Below, piece after piece: positions 44,764-56,669 of a stretch of 64,000 nucleotides of DNA. The stretch spans positions 19,704-83,703 of the forward strand of contig NW_015622544.1 in the NCBI RefSeq assembly GCF_000835495.1, read 5' to 3'. This stretch comes from Cladophialophora immunda (lineage: Eukaryota; Ascomycota; Eurotiomycetes; Chaetothyriales; Herpotrichiellaceae). The translations under genes and the position numbers were made by a program. How positions within the stretch are numbered: the first letter of the stretch is position 1; the number at the start of each line of letters is the position of its first letter. Below the pieces are notes generated by a model. The model did not search any database and was not told the origin of the DNA. It saw only the letters and a list, made by a program, of their open reading frames with translations.

Positions 44764-46584
44764 TCACAGCCTTGGCATTGGCATGAAGAAGGAAGACAGT
44801 GTGATCTGATGATAGGTTTGCGTGCTTTCTTCCAAAAATGCGCCGACTCCCCGGCCATACTTGACGTTCGGCAGTCCTGTAGGACTACCGGGAGCCGCCT
44901 TCTCTTTTGCCGTCCTCAGGGCCTTCAAGGGCAGATAGACAGAAGCCGTCTTAACTTCGGCACCCAAAGAGGGATCGTACGGCCATTTGACGAAGAAGAT
45001 GTGAATCTTGCCGGTATCCCAGTATTGATGGTCCTCCCAGATCCGTAATCTTTGAGATTCTGGAACATGGCTTGCCTCTGTTGCATCAACACCATCCTCT
45101 TCGAGTTCCATGAGTGTCTGCAAAATGGTGCTACCGGTACAGCCTTGCAGATCACCTTCAGTTCTGTTTGTCTGGGCAAGCAAATCGATAGCAGACCTTC
45201 GGATAACTGGGTCTCGGCATCTTCCAGCAACAAAGGCCAATGTATCAATCACACCAGAGTCGATTCCGAAGGAGGTCCTTCTATGAGGTCTAACATGGTC
45301 GCCGATTGCTTCTCTGTAAAGGTGCAAAATCTCCGCGAATTTATCAATATAGCGATCATAGCTGCACTCCTCGCTCGTCCCAAGGGTATCTAGGAGGATA
45401 GAAGCGACCAGTGCAGCAGCTCTGAGGAGCTTCTTTGAGGTGATCAAAGCCTCATAACGCTCGAGTGCAGTGATCCTTGTGTCGTCGAGAGCGGCGTTCC
45501 AACTTGCCAGCAAAGCCTGCGCCTGTGACCGTTGCTCGCTGGGTGCGAAAGATGGGTCAATATTTTCTTGCGCCCAATCAACAATCTCTTCAAGTTTGTT
45601 CCGGGCCTCTAGGAGGTTCCCAAAGCAGTAAGGGATATCCGGTAGCATCAGGCGATGCTCTATCTTGCTCCGTTTGATTGCCGCACTGAGGGCTAAAGCA
45701 GAAGGAATGTCAACGATGCTGCAGAACCTCATGCGCAGACGCTCAATGATAGGGCGGAGGAAGTTGTTCAGCACAGTCTTCTCACTGTCCGAGAGGATGA
45801 GATCGCCCGACCCTAATCTTTCATCAATATCTGTAATCAAGCTATATCCAGATTTGAGCAGCTGATATGCAGTGTGGCTGTCCTGCAGGTTCTGTAGACA
45901 TATGAAGATGACACAGGAGATCAGAGTTGCGATGTCTGACATTGCGGTTTCATACGCCATTCGCGAAGCTTTGCTGCTCTGGTGGAGAGCCAATTCCTGC
46001 AGATTCGAGCGTTCGTCCGACTCTCCGTCCACCTCTGACGATTCATGGAGTGCACCGAGAGCAACTACCCCGTGGAGGATAGATCGGTTCATGTGACAAG
46101 CTTGAAGGATAAGTTTGTTCCAGAATGTTGCGTCTCTCCAGCCGGACCACTCCGGTGCCGTCCTCTGGCAGAAGAAAACCAGGCTGCGCAGTTCTTGGGG
46201 TTCGAGCCCGGGCAATGTGTTCACGGCTTGCAAAATGCGGTTTGAATGAGTCGTCGGAGACCTGATCGTTGGAGATAAAGACGCCGAGAAAAGTGACCGC
46301 TGATGGTCAGGACTCTGAACCTGGACACTTGTATCCAAGCGAAGATCTGGTTGTCTCAGGGCGACCGGTGCCTCTTCGGGGTTGGATTGATCCTTTTTCT
46401 TGGGTTTATGAGGGGTTTTCTCTGTTGCTGATGCAGATTTAGCAGCCGCTTCATGAGCGGCTTTGGCTCTGAGTTGTCTTTCGTGCTGGACATGTTTGCG
46501 AATCTGTCGGGTCTCTGCCTTTGAGCTCCGCGATAGAACCGCTGACGCGCTGTCCTTGTTGATCCAGAGTAGAGATTCCGGCAT
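44764..46584 (-). CDS. Fungal transcription-factor-like protein without zinc cluster (PF11951-like)
   Basis: An intronless frame. I start it at 46,584 because MPESLLWINKDSASAVLSRS followed by SKAETRQIRKHVQ matches the usual N-terminus of this fungal group. The frame stays open to 46,842. A basic stretch (HERQLRAKAAHEAAAKSASA) precedes a large helical domain: FFCQRTAPEWSGWRDATFWN, LILQACHMNRSILHGVVALG, ALHESSE. This is typical of the Fungal_trans_2 (DUF3468) family found in Zn2Cys6 regulators. The Cys-rich DNA-binding module is absent, so it may act by protein partners or be a reduced paralogue. The product is about 606 residues. It lies in the same orientation as the monooxygenase and permease. 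Its regulatory target is unknown. Confidence 0.75.
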   Translation of the reverse strand: MPESLLWINKDSASAVLSRSSKAETRQIRKHVQHERQLRAKAAHEAAAKSASATEKTPHKPKKKDQSNPEEAPVALRQPDLRLDTSVQVQSPDHQRSLFSASLSPTIRSPTTHSNRILQAVNTLPGLEPQELRSLVFFCQRTAPEWSGWRDATFWNKLILQACHMNRSILHGVVALGALHESSEVDGESDERSNLQELALHQSSKASRMAYETAMSDIATLISCVIFICLQNLQDSHTAYQLLKSGYSLITDIDERLGSGDLILSDSEKTVLNNFLRPIIERLRMRFCSIVDIPSALALSAAIKRSKIEHRLMLPDIPYCFGNLLEARNKLEEIVDWAQENIDPSFAPSEQRSQAQALLASWNAALDDTRITALERYEALITSKKLLRAAALVASILLDTLGTSEECSYDRYIDKFAEILHLYREAIGDHVRPHRRTSFGIDSGVIDTLAFVAGRCRDPVIRRSAIDLLAQTNRTEGDLQGCTGSTILQTLMELEEDGVDATEASHVPESQRLRIWEDHQYWDTGKIHIFFVKWPYDPSLGAEVKTASVYLPLKALRTAKEKAAPGSPTGLPNVKYGRGVGAFLEESTQTYHQITLSSFFMPMPRL

Positions 46585-47330
46585 CCTGGCCGTAAAATCG
46601 TCGCGCGGAAAGACTGAAACAAGCAGATATTCAAGTTGGGTCCTATGAGAAGGCAGGCGAATAAAACGCCCGAGCAATATCAAGAAGTGGGGGAATTTGG
46701 ATTGTAGAGGGTGATCGACTGCTGCAATGGGGGGTTGGACATCGGCAGCATTATTGTCATCGTCGTAATGCCAACAGGCATTCCTTTTGGAGCTTCTATC
46801 CGACCGGTTAGGCCGCCTTCTGGAATTGTCAACAGCTGGCAAACAGGTGGGACAACCTGAAGGCGTTGCTCGGTCGGGACTTCGGAGACAGGGTCAACCG
46901 TTTCGAATTGGCTACAAGCGACGACTATGGTTTTTGTTAATTCCAGGGTGCTTGGGGTTCGGCTACGGGGACGGGGTGCATTCTTTGTACGGAAAACTTT
47001 GTGGGAGTTGAAGTAGTAGTGGTGGGTGAGTGCGCAGCCATGGCTTGGACACAGACGTCGGCACCAGCGTTGGGACTACGGCCGGCTGCAGCTTAGCTGG
47101 TCGGCTAGGTCACGGCCCAGACGAATTGCTGCTGCTGCTCGTCCACCTATCGCTGAATAATGCCCCCAGAGTGTGGGCCTAGTACGACTTGCTCCGACTC
47201 GAGGATGCTCAGCAGATCATCCTGACAAATTCATCATGGTTGTAGCCGCTGGGTGAATGGAGAGCGATGCATATTGCAAAATGGTTCAGCTAGGCACTCC
47301 CTGACATCTTGTGACTCGAGAGACCACAGG
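46585..47330. other. Intergenic region, no gene seen
   Basis: It lies upstream of the zinc-cluster-less regulator and downstream of the permease. The in-frame extension to 46,842 is low-complexity and unlike the family. Nothing else is supported. Confidence 0.45.
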
Positions 47331-49116
47331 CTACACCTCCGACTTGATCTCTGCTGCCTCCATCTCCTTCTGCTTCCCCTCGCTGCTGTGTGCAGATTGG
47401 CCATCGAGAACCTCGGCCCCTTCACCAGTATAGTGCACGTTGATACGAGGGCCCTTGAACCACTTTCGGCCGTCGATCGCGTACCAGGACATGGCCAAGA
47501 ACATAGAGCCCCCGTAAATGAGACAAGTCCAGTTCATTGTCAGTGCATTTAGGTCTTTGCCCTTTACCGCTGGGAAGCACAGGGCCGGAACAATCAGCAA
47601 CCACCAGCCAAAGGCAACAGCGCCTAGGGGCTTTGAGTATTTTCCAAGGTTCCAAGGCCCTACCGTATACTGGGTTAGCAATTGCTGCGTAGTTTTGCGG
47701 ACCGTCTTACCTGGTTTGAATCTGCCGTGGTCGAAGAATAACTTCAACGCCACAGGCGTTGTGAATGCCGTGTACTGTGCGATGGCACCAATGCTGAATA
47801 CGGCGCCAATAGCGACGGGACTCGCAAACATCAATAGGCCAAGCAAGGCTGCGACGAACAGAACGCCCCAGGTTGCGTACACTGGTGTCCTGGTCTTTGG
47901 ATGTACCTGGCTCCACCACCGCGATCCCACGATGGCACCATCTCGAGAATAAGCGAAGATCACACGAGTCGCGGTGACTGTGCAACCGACTCCGACGAAA
48001 AATTGAGCAATTATGTTGAGGGAGAACATGGCGAGACCCGCCTTTTGGCCCAAAACCTGGAGGCACAAACTTCCAAATGGCTGCCCGTACTGACCCGCAA
48101 CAACATCGGTTATATCAGTGACTGTATACACGATTACCATCATTATGGCAAAGCCCAAGACGAGCCCTGACTGCGCGGTCATGGCAATCGCTCGGGGAGA
48201 CGCAATGTTGGCATTGCTGCATTCCTCTGAGAGATGGAACGGGGCGTCATAGCCGGAAAGGGTCCAGATTGTCGTGAGAAAGCCCATGATGGTCGACCAG
48301 CCGATAGGCCACTCGGTCCCGTTGGGGAAACTGGTCCAGACGTAGTGACTGTGGTTTGTCTTTGGATGGTTGATTGAGCCCACCGGGAACCAGATGACGA
48401 AGATGAGTATGACAATGAGGTTCCATATTGTACCAATTTTGTTGACCCAGCCGATGAACCAGGTTGACTGCATTGTGATGAGGCCATTGATAACGAGGAT
48501 GGCGAGCAATGTGAGGTATATGTGCCAGGTTTGCGGCTCGTAGTCAGGATAAGCAATCATGCCACAGGTGACCAACATGGAAGCCAGAGCATAGTTGACC
48601 GAGCATGGGCCGGTGACGAAACCGCAGAAATTGGACCAGCCGACAAACCAGGACGCAAGCGGACCCCATCCTTCAGGCGCCAGAACGGCGGAGGCGTAGT
48701 AAAGACCCCCAGCGGTAGGCATGCTTGAACATAACTCGGCCATGGTGTAGGCGGTAGCCTGGATGAAAAGCGACGCAATGAGCCATCCCCAGATGGCGCC
48801 ACCTGTTCCCGAATAGCCCAAGCTGTAACCAATTGTAGATGCAATAGAAGGCAAAAGGCCTAGAACAGAGAATGACACTGAAAAGGATTCAAATATTGTA
48901 AAGTCTCTGACCGTCGATCAGCAGTGCGGACTTCGGAATAAACTAAGGAACAGACCTCTTGAACTCTTGTTTATAACCCAAAGCACCCAGAGTGACCTCA
49001 TCCTGGTTGGCGCCTTCTTCCAAGACAGCATGTGCGCCGCGTTTGGCGAAGACGGATGTCACGCCCACAGCGTTCTCGTCGATGACGGTCACCGATTGCT
49101 TGCGTGGGGCGTCCAT
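47331..49116 (-). CDS. APC-family amino acid/GABA/choline permease
   Basis: A plasma-membrane transporter with about 12 helices. The first exon starts at 49,116 (MDAPRKQSVTVIDENAVGVT). It joins through an intron (about 48,910-48,960) to KRDFTIFESFSVSFSVLGLL, a hallmark of the yeast Uga4/Hnm1-type branch of the APC superfamily. Next come GGAIWGWLIASLFIQATAYT, MAELCSSMPTAGGLYYASA and SGYDAPFHLSEECSNANIAS. A second, in-frame 48-nt intron is likely near 47,663-47,710, since the peptide KTVRKTTQQLLTQYT is otherwise an insertion. The acidic C-terminal tail ends at 47,331. The substrate (GABA, choline or a related amine) is not decided by sequence. Confidence 0.85.
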
Positions 49117-51583
49117 TCTCACAGAAGCTCACAGGTTGATGGACTGTAACAGCTTTGGTGCTAGAAGGCGAGTTCGCATTGAGGAGGGACCAAGCTGGTC
49201 TTTATTGCCTTTCCCATCCAAGTGTCGTTCGCCGTTGCTGGTTCTTAGCGAGGCATGATAAGCTTGTCTCCACTGGCGCACCAATATTCTGGGTCTTCTG
49301 GGTGCAGCACTTCCGCGATAACTCGTGGTGATTAAGCTAGACTACCATCGAGATGCAGGGCCACCATCTCTCGAAACAGCAGGAGCATAACAGGGCCAGA
49401 GCTTTGCGAATGCGCCTTTGGAAATGAACGACAGCCGGGAGAAGGCCGCTCTGAATTCAAATCCATGCTGTCGAATGATAAGTGGCATGCCCGACAGGAA
49501 TTCAACTGCCTGTGTTGGCCTTATCAGTGGCTTGCTCTCCAATTTGACCTCTGGTGGCGTTGCTATCGCCAATGGGTTGGCGTCTGGAGGGGGGCAGGGT
49601 CAGACTAAGGAACTTACTCGACAGTCATCGACACGAAGTCTTGATTTGTTGAAAGGCAAGGGGAGAGATAGGCCCTGCAGAGTAGCGTTGAATGGGCATT
49701 GATCTTGTCACACCCATTTACTTGGCAACGGAGCTATACGAGGATAGTGTCTCGCAAATGCTGCGGGATTCCAGCAGCGCCTTATCAAGAGTTTGACAAA
49801 GATCTAGCTAGCACACGTGGCAAAGAAACGACAATGTCCGCAAGTTTATCTCGAACCGATTCCACTGGGAGGGTTGTAGAACATGCACAAGAAGGTTCTC
49901 GTTTTGCTGGCAGAGTCGTCAAGGCGGTGTTTATCCGACCGGAGCATGTCGAGAACGCGGGGAAGAAACAAACCAAAACGTAATAGCAACCCCAAGGAAG
50001 CTGGGGGCTCTCTTGACAAGCAGTAGAAATGGGAGATGCATCAGCTGTGGAAGAAGATACATCTTCAAGTTGCTCCAACACCTGCGCGGGCCCAAATATT
50101 CCTTGGTAGCTGTACTCATCGAGGCGGACTCTTCACACATCCAGATGACCTGAGGCACCCCTGAGAATTATATCAATTGTTGAATGAGAAGAGGGCCAGG
50201 GCCATCGTGAAAACCCGACAATCGCTCTTTCACCACCAGGGTATGTCTTGCAGAAGCCAAAAAGAGCTGACGACAGGAAACGTCGAAATAGTGACTCGAA
50301 GACAATAAATACTGCGTAGCCTCAATCACGGATCTTTTTTTCAGGGACCGAGGACATCACTGCAGCTGCAGGACTAGACGATCTGAGACAAAGGGGGACG
50401 CACATCTGAAACAGGTGGATGGTTGGACCATGGTGGGTTATGGAGAAAGGAGTTCTGCATCTGCGACTAATTCAGCATCACCGAACAGCGCGAAGACGGG
50501 TCACGACCAGTGACAAGACATGTTCGAATGCAATACCGTGACTGGGGAAGTTTTGGATGTGATCCACGCCGAAGAGGACGCGCAAGTGGACGAATAAGCC
50601 ACACAGCACAATTGCTGGATTGCCGGCCGCGGCCACAGCCCCGAGACCGAACATTCGAATGAAGCGAGCTGGGGAGTTGGAGGGCTGAGGACTGTGACGA
50701 TGAAGGGCAAAAAAGACGGAGGACCGAGCATGCAGTAATTACACGCACAGCGGCTTCGTCCTAGCAGGGTAACTCCTTCTTGTAGGCACCTCTGGCATGG
50801 CTAACTTGGTAGAAGCTGACACGGACTGGTTGGGTGCTGAGCTGACCCAGGTGAGTATCGATAAAGAGCCACCAAAGCCCCAGCAACGGCCCACGCGCAG
50901 GCCCCCATTCCCCCGAAAAGGCTGGCCCAGACCCCAAACGTCCACCACGTCGCCTTCTGGCGGGCTTCCCCCTGTTTTTCCTGGTGGTCTCCTGTGGGCT
51001 GCGGCGGGTTCGTTCCAAGGCCACGATGGCTAGCGGGTCCATGCCAGCCAACCTTTTTCCTCGTTACCTAAACCCCCAAGCGCTAACACAAGCCACAACT
51101 GCGTCAGTGGTTGGTAGATCTCACTTTCCCATGTCGCATCTTCAGCTCCTCCAAGTTCTCTCTTCTGTCTTCCTGTCTGCACTTCTCCTGTAGTTCTGTA
51201 ACACTTCCACCATCTCACACTTCGACATCCTCTGTCTTCTCAGGTACAACGCCGACAACCGGACTTGAAGCCTCGCACAGACCCACACGACATCCCGATT
51301 GCTCAGCCAGCACATCAACATATTGCCATTATTATCTGCTCGCGCCCTCGCACGCACGAAACCAACTTCTTCTCACGCCGGTAACGACGCCGCTGGAGAA
51401 GCTCGAACGGCTCAAAATCCCATTCCACCTCAATAGAGCACTCCGAAGTGTCTCGAGAAAGCCCTCCGCGCCCTTACGCAAGCCTCACGACCGGATTCAC
51501 CAGTGTCCATGGCCCCGATCTCGTAGCGCTCTCGTGCCTTGGTAGCCCGCCCTCGCGGTGTTTGAACCGCATCCCTCCATACC
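49117..51583. other. Long divergent intergenic region, no gene seen
   Basis: This 2.5-kb stretch lies between two divergent membrane-transport genes. Several open frames of 60-150 codons occur on both strands (for example 50,467-51,545), but none shows a domain, and they overlap each other in many frames. The 51,100-51,580 part is pyrimidine-rich, as expected for a long 5' leader of the downstream gene. Confidence 0.5.
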
Positions 51584-54189
51584 ATGGAAAATGTACCTCC
51601 TCAGGTATGGGCAGTGGCTCACACCTTGATAGCCCGAAATGAGACGACCAACTCAACCTCAACAAATTCCAGTGCTGACACAGCAAACCGTCCGCCTGTC
51701 TATAAGGCAATCGGTCTCAGTCTGGCAGTGGCCTCGGGGCTATTCATTGGTACCTCATTTGTGCTGAAAAAGACAGGACTGCTCAAAGCAAATGCTAAAT
51801 ACAATGAGGAAGCTGGTGAGGGTTATGGCTACCTCAAGAATTTCTACTGGTGGGGAGGGATGACGCTGATGATAGTGGGCGAAATCTGCAATTTTGTCGC
51901 CTATGCCTTTGTCGATGCTATCTTGGTTACGCCCCTGGGAGCGCTGAGCGTTGTGGTCACGACCATTCTGTCCGCCATCTTTCTCAAGGAGCGCCTGAGC
52001 TTTGTCGGTAAAGTGGGCTGCTTCAATTGCATCGTTGGCAGCATTGTCATTGTTCTCAACGCTCCCGAGCAAAGCGCTGTTGCCGACATTCAAGAAATGC
52101 AGCACTTTGTCATCGCTCCCGGCTTTCTCAGTTATGCTGGTGTCGTGATTGTGGCATGTATATTTATCGCATTGTGGGCCGGGCCGCGCTACGGCAAGAA
52201 AAGCATGTTGGTCTACCTCAGCATTTGCAGCTTGATCGGTGGTCTCAGTGTCGTGGCGACCCAGGGATTGGGGAGTGCAGTCGTTGCGCAAGCCGGCGGA
52301 AAACCTCAGTTCAATCAATGGTTTCTTTACGTTTTATTGGTCTTTGTGGTTGCGACACTGCTGACCGAAATCATCTATCTCAATGCAAGTATGCTGCTTC
52401 CTAGGTCATGTCCGCTGCTAACCTTTTCCAGAAAGCCCTGAACATTTTCAATGCAGCCCTCGTCACTCCAACATATTATGTGATTTTCACCAGTGCCACA
52501 ATCATTACTTCCGCGATCCTCTTCCGAGGTTTCAAGGGTACAGCCGTGTCCATCACGACCGTGATCATGGGTTTCTTCCAGATATGTGCTGGCGTCGTCC
52601 TCCTACAAATGTCCAAATCTGCGAAAGACGTACCAGATGCCGCCGTTTTCAAGGGTGATCTCAATCAAGTCAGGGAGATTGCGGAGGTCGAGCAGCCAGA
52701 AACCGAGCCCAAGGCTGATGCTATTCGCGGCACTGCGGCTCTAATCAGGAGAATCTCCGTCTCTCGGCAGAAGATGGAACAAGAGGAAGCTCGACGGCTG
52801 CGCGAAGACAAGCTCAAAGACCAACTCGAGCCGCTTCGCGAAAACGAGATTGTGGAATGGGACGGACTCCGCCGCCGAAAAACGGTCATTGGCGAACCTG
52901 GAACAGTTGTGCGAAGAAAGACCGTCCATCCGCCACTGGGGATGTCGCATTTTCCAGATCCAAATCAAGAAGACGCCGAAAACGAACCAGGGTTCTTTGA
53001 ACACCTCCGCAATCGTGCGCAGAGCGTGATCCGTCACCCTAGTCCCCGTCACCATGCCACCATGCCCGAAGATTCTTTGCGGAGCCCAATACATCCCGTT
53101 GCTTTGACGGATATCAAGGTTGTTCCATCCAAAGCCGAGTCACCTATCGTCCCGTACGGTCCAGGGAGCCTCGAGGACGCCCAAGAACGGATTTATGGTC
53201 TCCCTCAAGGGCAGCTGAAAGAAAGAGCAATCACCATCGCAGCCCAATCCTCACCCCGGTCCAAGCCTCTACCCGCGAAACCGTCACCATCCCCTGCACT
53301 CAAACTCCCACACGAAGCAAGACGGCAATTCTCTTTCACCAACTTCCTTCGGCCAGGTTCACGCACCCCTGAGATTGACCCTATGCCTTCACGACCAAAC
53401 ACTTCGCGCCGGACCAGCAGCCATGAACAACGGCGAGCCATGAAGAATGCATCCGAAGAGGAAAGACTGGGACTTGTCAAGGGTGATTCTCACATTGCTT
53501 TGCTTGAGCATGAATCGTCTCGCTCACCTGAGCGCCCATCGCAGCCCCCTTCTTATGCCCATCCTACTTCTCATTCTCAGTCCAGCTCTACTTCAAGCGT
53601 TGATGATTATTATCCCTATCAATACCCTTCTCCTCCTCAACATTCTCTGTCATATTCTGACGAGGTTGATGGTTGGCAGATGATGAGCACCGCGAGTCCG
53701 CCGAACGAGACGAGCCGAGCTTCGACACCACCCGTGACGGCAAGCAGCCGGAGAAGGCCAAGTCCGCCGAGGATCTATCATCCCCCACCTTTGCTCACGA
53801 GGAGTTCACCTCCAATCGACAACGAGGAACGACCCATTCCGGGAACAATGGTGGGCGGAGGACCGACACAGGCCAGAGCCACACCAGCAGCGTCAAACCG
53901 TTCCCAGAATTCATCGATGAGTCCACCGAGGATCACGATCCGGCATCAAGACAATGGTTCACCCAGGACAGGTGGCGAAGATCACCTAGCTCGAGTTTCC
54001 GAGGACGCAAGAGTGAATGATGCCTACAACTACGAGGTGACCCGCACAGAAATCATCGAGCCAGAAGCCACCCGAAGACGGTTTGAGGAGCAGAGCAAAA
54101 GGGAAAGAGAAGAGAGGCGGTTGAGAGCCACCGGGCGACGGCAGAGTTGGAAGCCTTCCGGTGCTGAAGAAGGAGGCAGTTTTCTCTAG
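51584..54189 (+). CDS. NIPA-type magnesium transporter with long disordered C-terminal tail
   Basis: A membrane protein of the NIPA family (PF05653), Mg2+ transporters of the drug/metabolite transporter superfamily. Residues 40-360 carry nine or so helices: AIGLSLAVASGLFIGTSFVL, KKTGLL, EICNFVAYAFVDAILVTPLG, ALSVVVTTILSAIFLKERLS, KVGCFNCIVGSIVIVLNAPE and, after the intron, ALNIFNAALVTPTYYVIFTS. The intron 52,385-52,431 begins GCAAGT and ends TTCCAG, a GC-AG type with branch site CTAAC. Exon 1 has 267 codons and exon 2 has 586, giving 852 residues. The roughly 480-residue tail is Ser/Pro/Arg-rich and disordered, probably cytosolic and a target for phosphorylation. Confidence 0.9.
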
Positions 54190-54762
54190 GAGTCGGAGCG
54201 TTGTTTGGATTGCGCAGTTGAGCCTCTTTTGGTAACAACAACGAAATACCCCACGATGTTTTGGTACGCATGGGAAACGGACCTTTACGACCGATAGAAA
54301 CGAGAACTTGACGAGGCCAGCGCAAAGCTAGACCGCGATCTCAAGTTATGTATATGTACGATACTTGACAGTAGGCTGAACATAGAACTTGTCCTACCAC
54401 CACCAGGCCTATAACTGCAGCCGATGAGCCTCCGTAGTTAGTGTATCCGATCACATTCATGTGTCGACTCCGTTTTCCATCCATTGCTTTTACCTCGCCA
54501 GTCCGACGTCATAGGCTGTGGCGGTGCGCGTGCTCCCAAGGATTCCCTCCCCCAGGACGACGACGATCCTGTCGGCTAGTGTTAATTCCGAGGGTCCGTA
54601 GACTCGGCCTGCTCGGACGAAGAAGTCGACAGACAGAGTTCACGCCACCAATATTGCATTGACAGCCTGCTCTGCCTCTTCTTCTTGTTGTTCCTTTCTC
54701 GGATTGGGACAAGGCGTTCCTGGCCTGTATTTACATGTCTCAGCGACGTTGGATCACCCGAA
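54190..54762. other. Intergenic region, no gene seen
   Basis: This 573-bp stretch lies between two plus-strand genes. It should hold the end of the magnesium transporter transcript and the promoter/leader of the next gene. Confidence 0.5.
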
Positions 54763-56349
54763 ATGGCCGAATCTCCCGCATCCGAAGCCTCACAAGAGCC
54801 TGAATCGGGCGACGAGTCGAACGCGGCGCATCCGCCAGCTAAAGCGCCCGCGGTCAAGGACAAAGAATGTCAATACTGTCATCAGCAGTTCACCTCCTCC
54901 TCACTCGGTCGCCACCTCGACCAGTTTATATCCAAGAAGAAACCAGATGGAGTCCATGATGTTGAGGAGATCCGGAGGCTGCGAGGAGGCATCACGCGCC
55001 GCACGGCGAGAAGCAGCAAACGGGACCGGGACAAGAATGATCATGAAGATACCCGCTCATCGCAGGCGTCTCCAGGCCCCAGTATCGGTCCTCAACCGGG
55101 TACTCTGATCTCGTCCGCCATCGAACTCAACCGTGTCCCTCCTGGCGGCATGCACGTCCGCCTGAACAGACTCAATTGGCAGGCAACAGGCGTCATTACA
55201 GACCCAACCACCCTCGACTCACCGGCCACTGCTGCGGCTGCGGCTGCTCCTCCTACTCCTGCGGTCGTATCGAGCCCTTCCGGGACCAAGCGCAGTTTCT
55301 CTGTCTACGCCCAAGACCTTAATCCCGCCAGCAACGCCGAGAATACTCGCGCTCTCGAGCTCGCTCTACGCGAGGTCCTCGACTCTCTCCGCGCAGCCAC
55401 AAAGCATGCCTCTCCTAAGCCCTCTCCCTTCAAGTTCGACATACAGACCCAGACATTTCCTTCGCTATGCTTAAAACTCTTGTCTGCGCCCGCAACCCTA
55501 TTCCAAGCTTCTCCCTTCTCCACGCCACAATCCATCCCAATCAACCCACCTGGCCCTGATCAACTTGCCCCCCTGCGTCAAACGCTGACCTCGACAATCG
55601 ATCACTGGAAATGGCATACCCTGCGCCTCGCGCAACCCACGACTTCCAACATTGCGGAGGAGGCGGATTTCTTGACACGGAGTGCGGCGCAGTGGACTGA
55701 ATCAACCCTTTCGCATCTAGAAACATGCTTTCAAAATTGGATGGCACACCCGATCGAGATTCGCAATCTATTGTGGCAGGTCGAACTGCTAAGGGCGTAC
55801 AACACGGAGCAGCAGAAAGTGCAGGAGACGGAAGAAAGACTGGAGAGATTACAGCAAGAAGCAAGTCAACTGCAGCAACAGGTCGAATACCTCTCTCGGT
55901 GTCAGTGGCCGCGCGAAATGGCGCTGTGGCCGCCCGAGCGTAGGACGTTCGGAGCGTCCATGCGCGAGGAGTTGCGACTGATAAATCTAAATAAGGTGCC
56001 TGCAGGATCAGTCGGATCCGACGCACCGGAAGAGATGGTTTCTCTGCCTTCGGAGAACGTTAATACAAGGCAGGGTGACAAGTGGGACTTCGACAAGTTG
56101 GTCAACAAGTGGAAAGCCCACGTGCGGGAAGATAAGAATCGGCGCATGCCTCAATCTCTGGTATCTGTGGACGGTAACGGTGGCGGCGTAGGAGGGCCCC
56201 CAGCCGTGAAAGTGGCAGAGCTCAAGAAGACACAGAGCGAACCAGGGGTAAACGGGTTATCCAATGGTCAGTCGCCAACCAGTACGGACGAAAGGCGAAA
56301 AGGTGGAAGAAATCAAAAGGCAAATATCAGCATTATTTCGGACCTTTGA
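54763..56349 (+). CDS. Conserved fungal coiled-coil protein with a short zinc-finger-like motif
   Basis: An intronless frame of about 528 residues. I take the ATG at 54,763 (MAESPASEASQEPESGDESN); the frame is open from 54,685. A small motif CQYCHQQFTSSSLGRHLDQF near residue 36 looks like a C2H-type finger that lacks one usual Cys/His ligand. There follow a basic linker (GGITRRTARSSKRDRDK), an Ala-rich tract, a structured middle (FPSLCLKLLSAPATLFQASP, SAAQWTESTLSHLETCFQNW) and a coiled coil (QQKVQETEERLERLQQEASQ, residues about 370-400). Basic C-terminal parts suggest a nuclear protein. The exact function is not known to me. Confidence 0.72.
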   Translation: MAESPASEASQEPESGDESNAAHPPAKAPAVKDKECQYCHQQFTSSSLGRHLDQFISKKKPDGVHDVEEIRRLRGGITRRTARSSKRDRDKNDHEDTRSSQASPGPSIGPQPGTLISSAIELNRVPPGGMHVRLNRLNWQATGVITDPTTLDSPATAAAAAAPPTPAVVSSPSGTKRSFSVYAQDLNPASNAENTRALELALREVLDSLRAATKHASPKPSPFKFDIQTQTFPSLCLKLLSAPATLFQASPFSTPQSIPINPPGPDQLAPLRQTLTSTIDHWKWHTLRLAQPTTSNIAEEADFLTRSAAQWTESTLSHLETCFQNWMAHPIEIRNLLWQVELLRAYNTEQQKVQETEERLERLQQEASQLQQQVEYLSRCQWPREMALWPPERRTFGASMREELRLINLNKVPAGSVGSDAPEEMVSLPSENVNTRQGDKWDFDKLVNKWKAHVREDKNRRMPQSLVSVDGNGGGVGGPPAVKVAELKKTQSEPGVNGLSNGQSPTSTDERRKGGRNQKANISIISDL

Positions 56350-56669
56350 ATCGAGACAAAATGCAATTGACCATAATATAATGATATTGTAGCTCCAAAC
56401 TTGACAATATCTACATTGGTTGTCCAATATTCTTAGCATATTATTGCATCATAGTATTGTCCGCCGATGGTGCTGCTAACAAACAAAGCGTTCATCGTAT
56501 CATGTCAAGATCCCTCATTGTACGTCCTAAAACCAAGTATCCCGCTCATCTTCCGAGTAGAGCAATCCAGAAACCGACCTTTTATTCGCCAAAACTTTGT
56601 TCTCGAGATCATTATCGTCATCAAGGTGGAAACGTACACGCTTGCGCACGCGTGGAGTTTCTGAGAGTG

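Noticed and set aside
50467..51545. Several overlapping frames in the long divergent intergenic region
   Set aside because: Open in many frames at once, no domain, and no splice pattern joining them.
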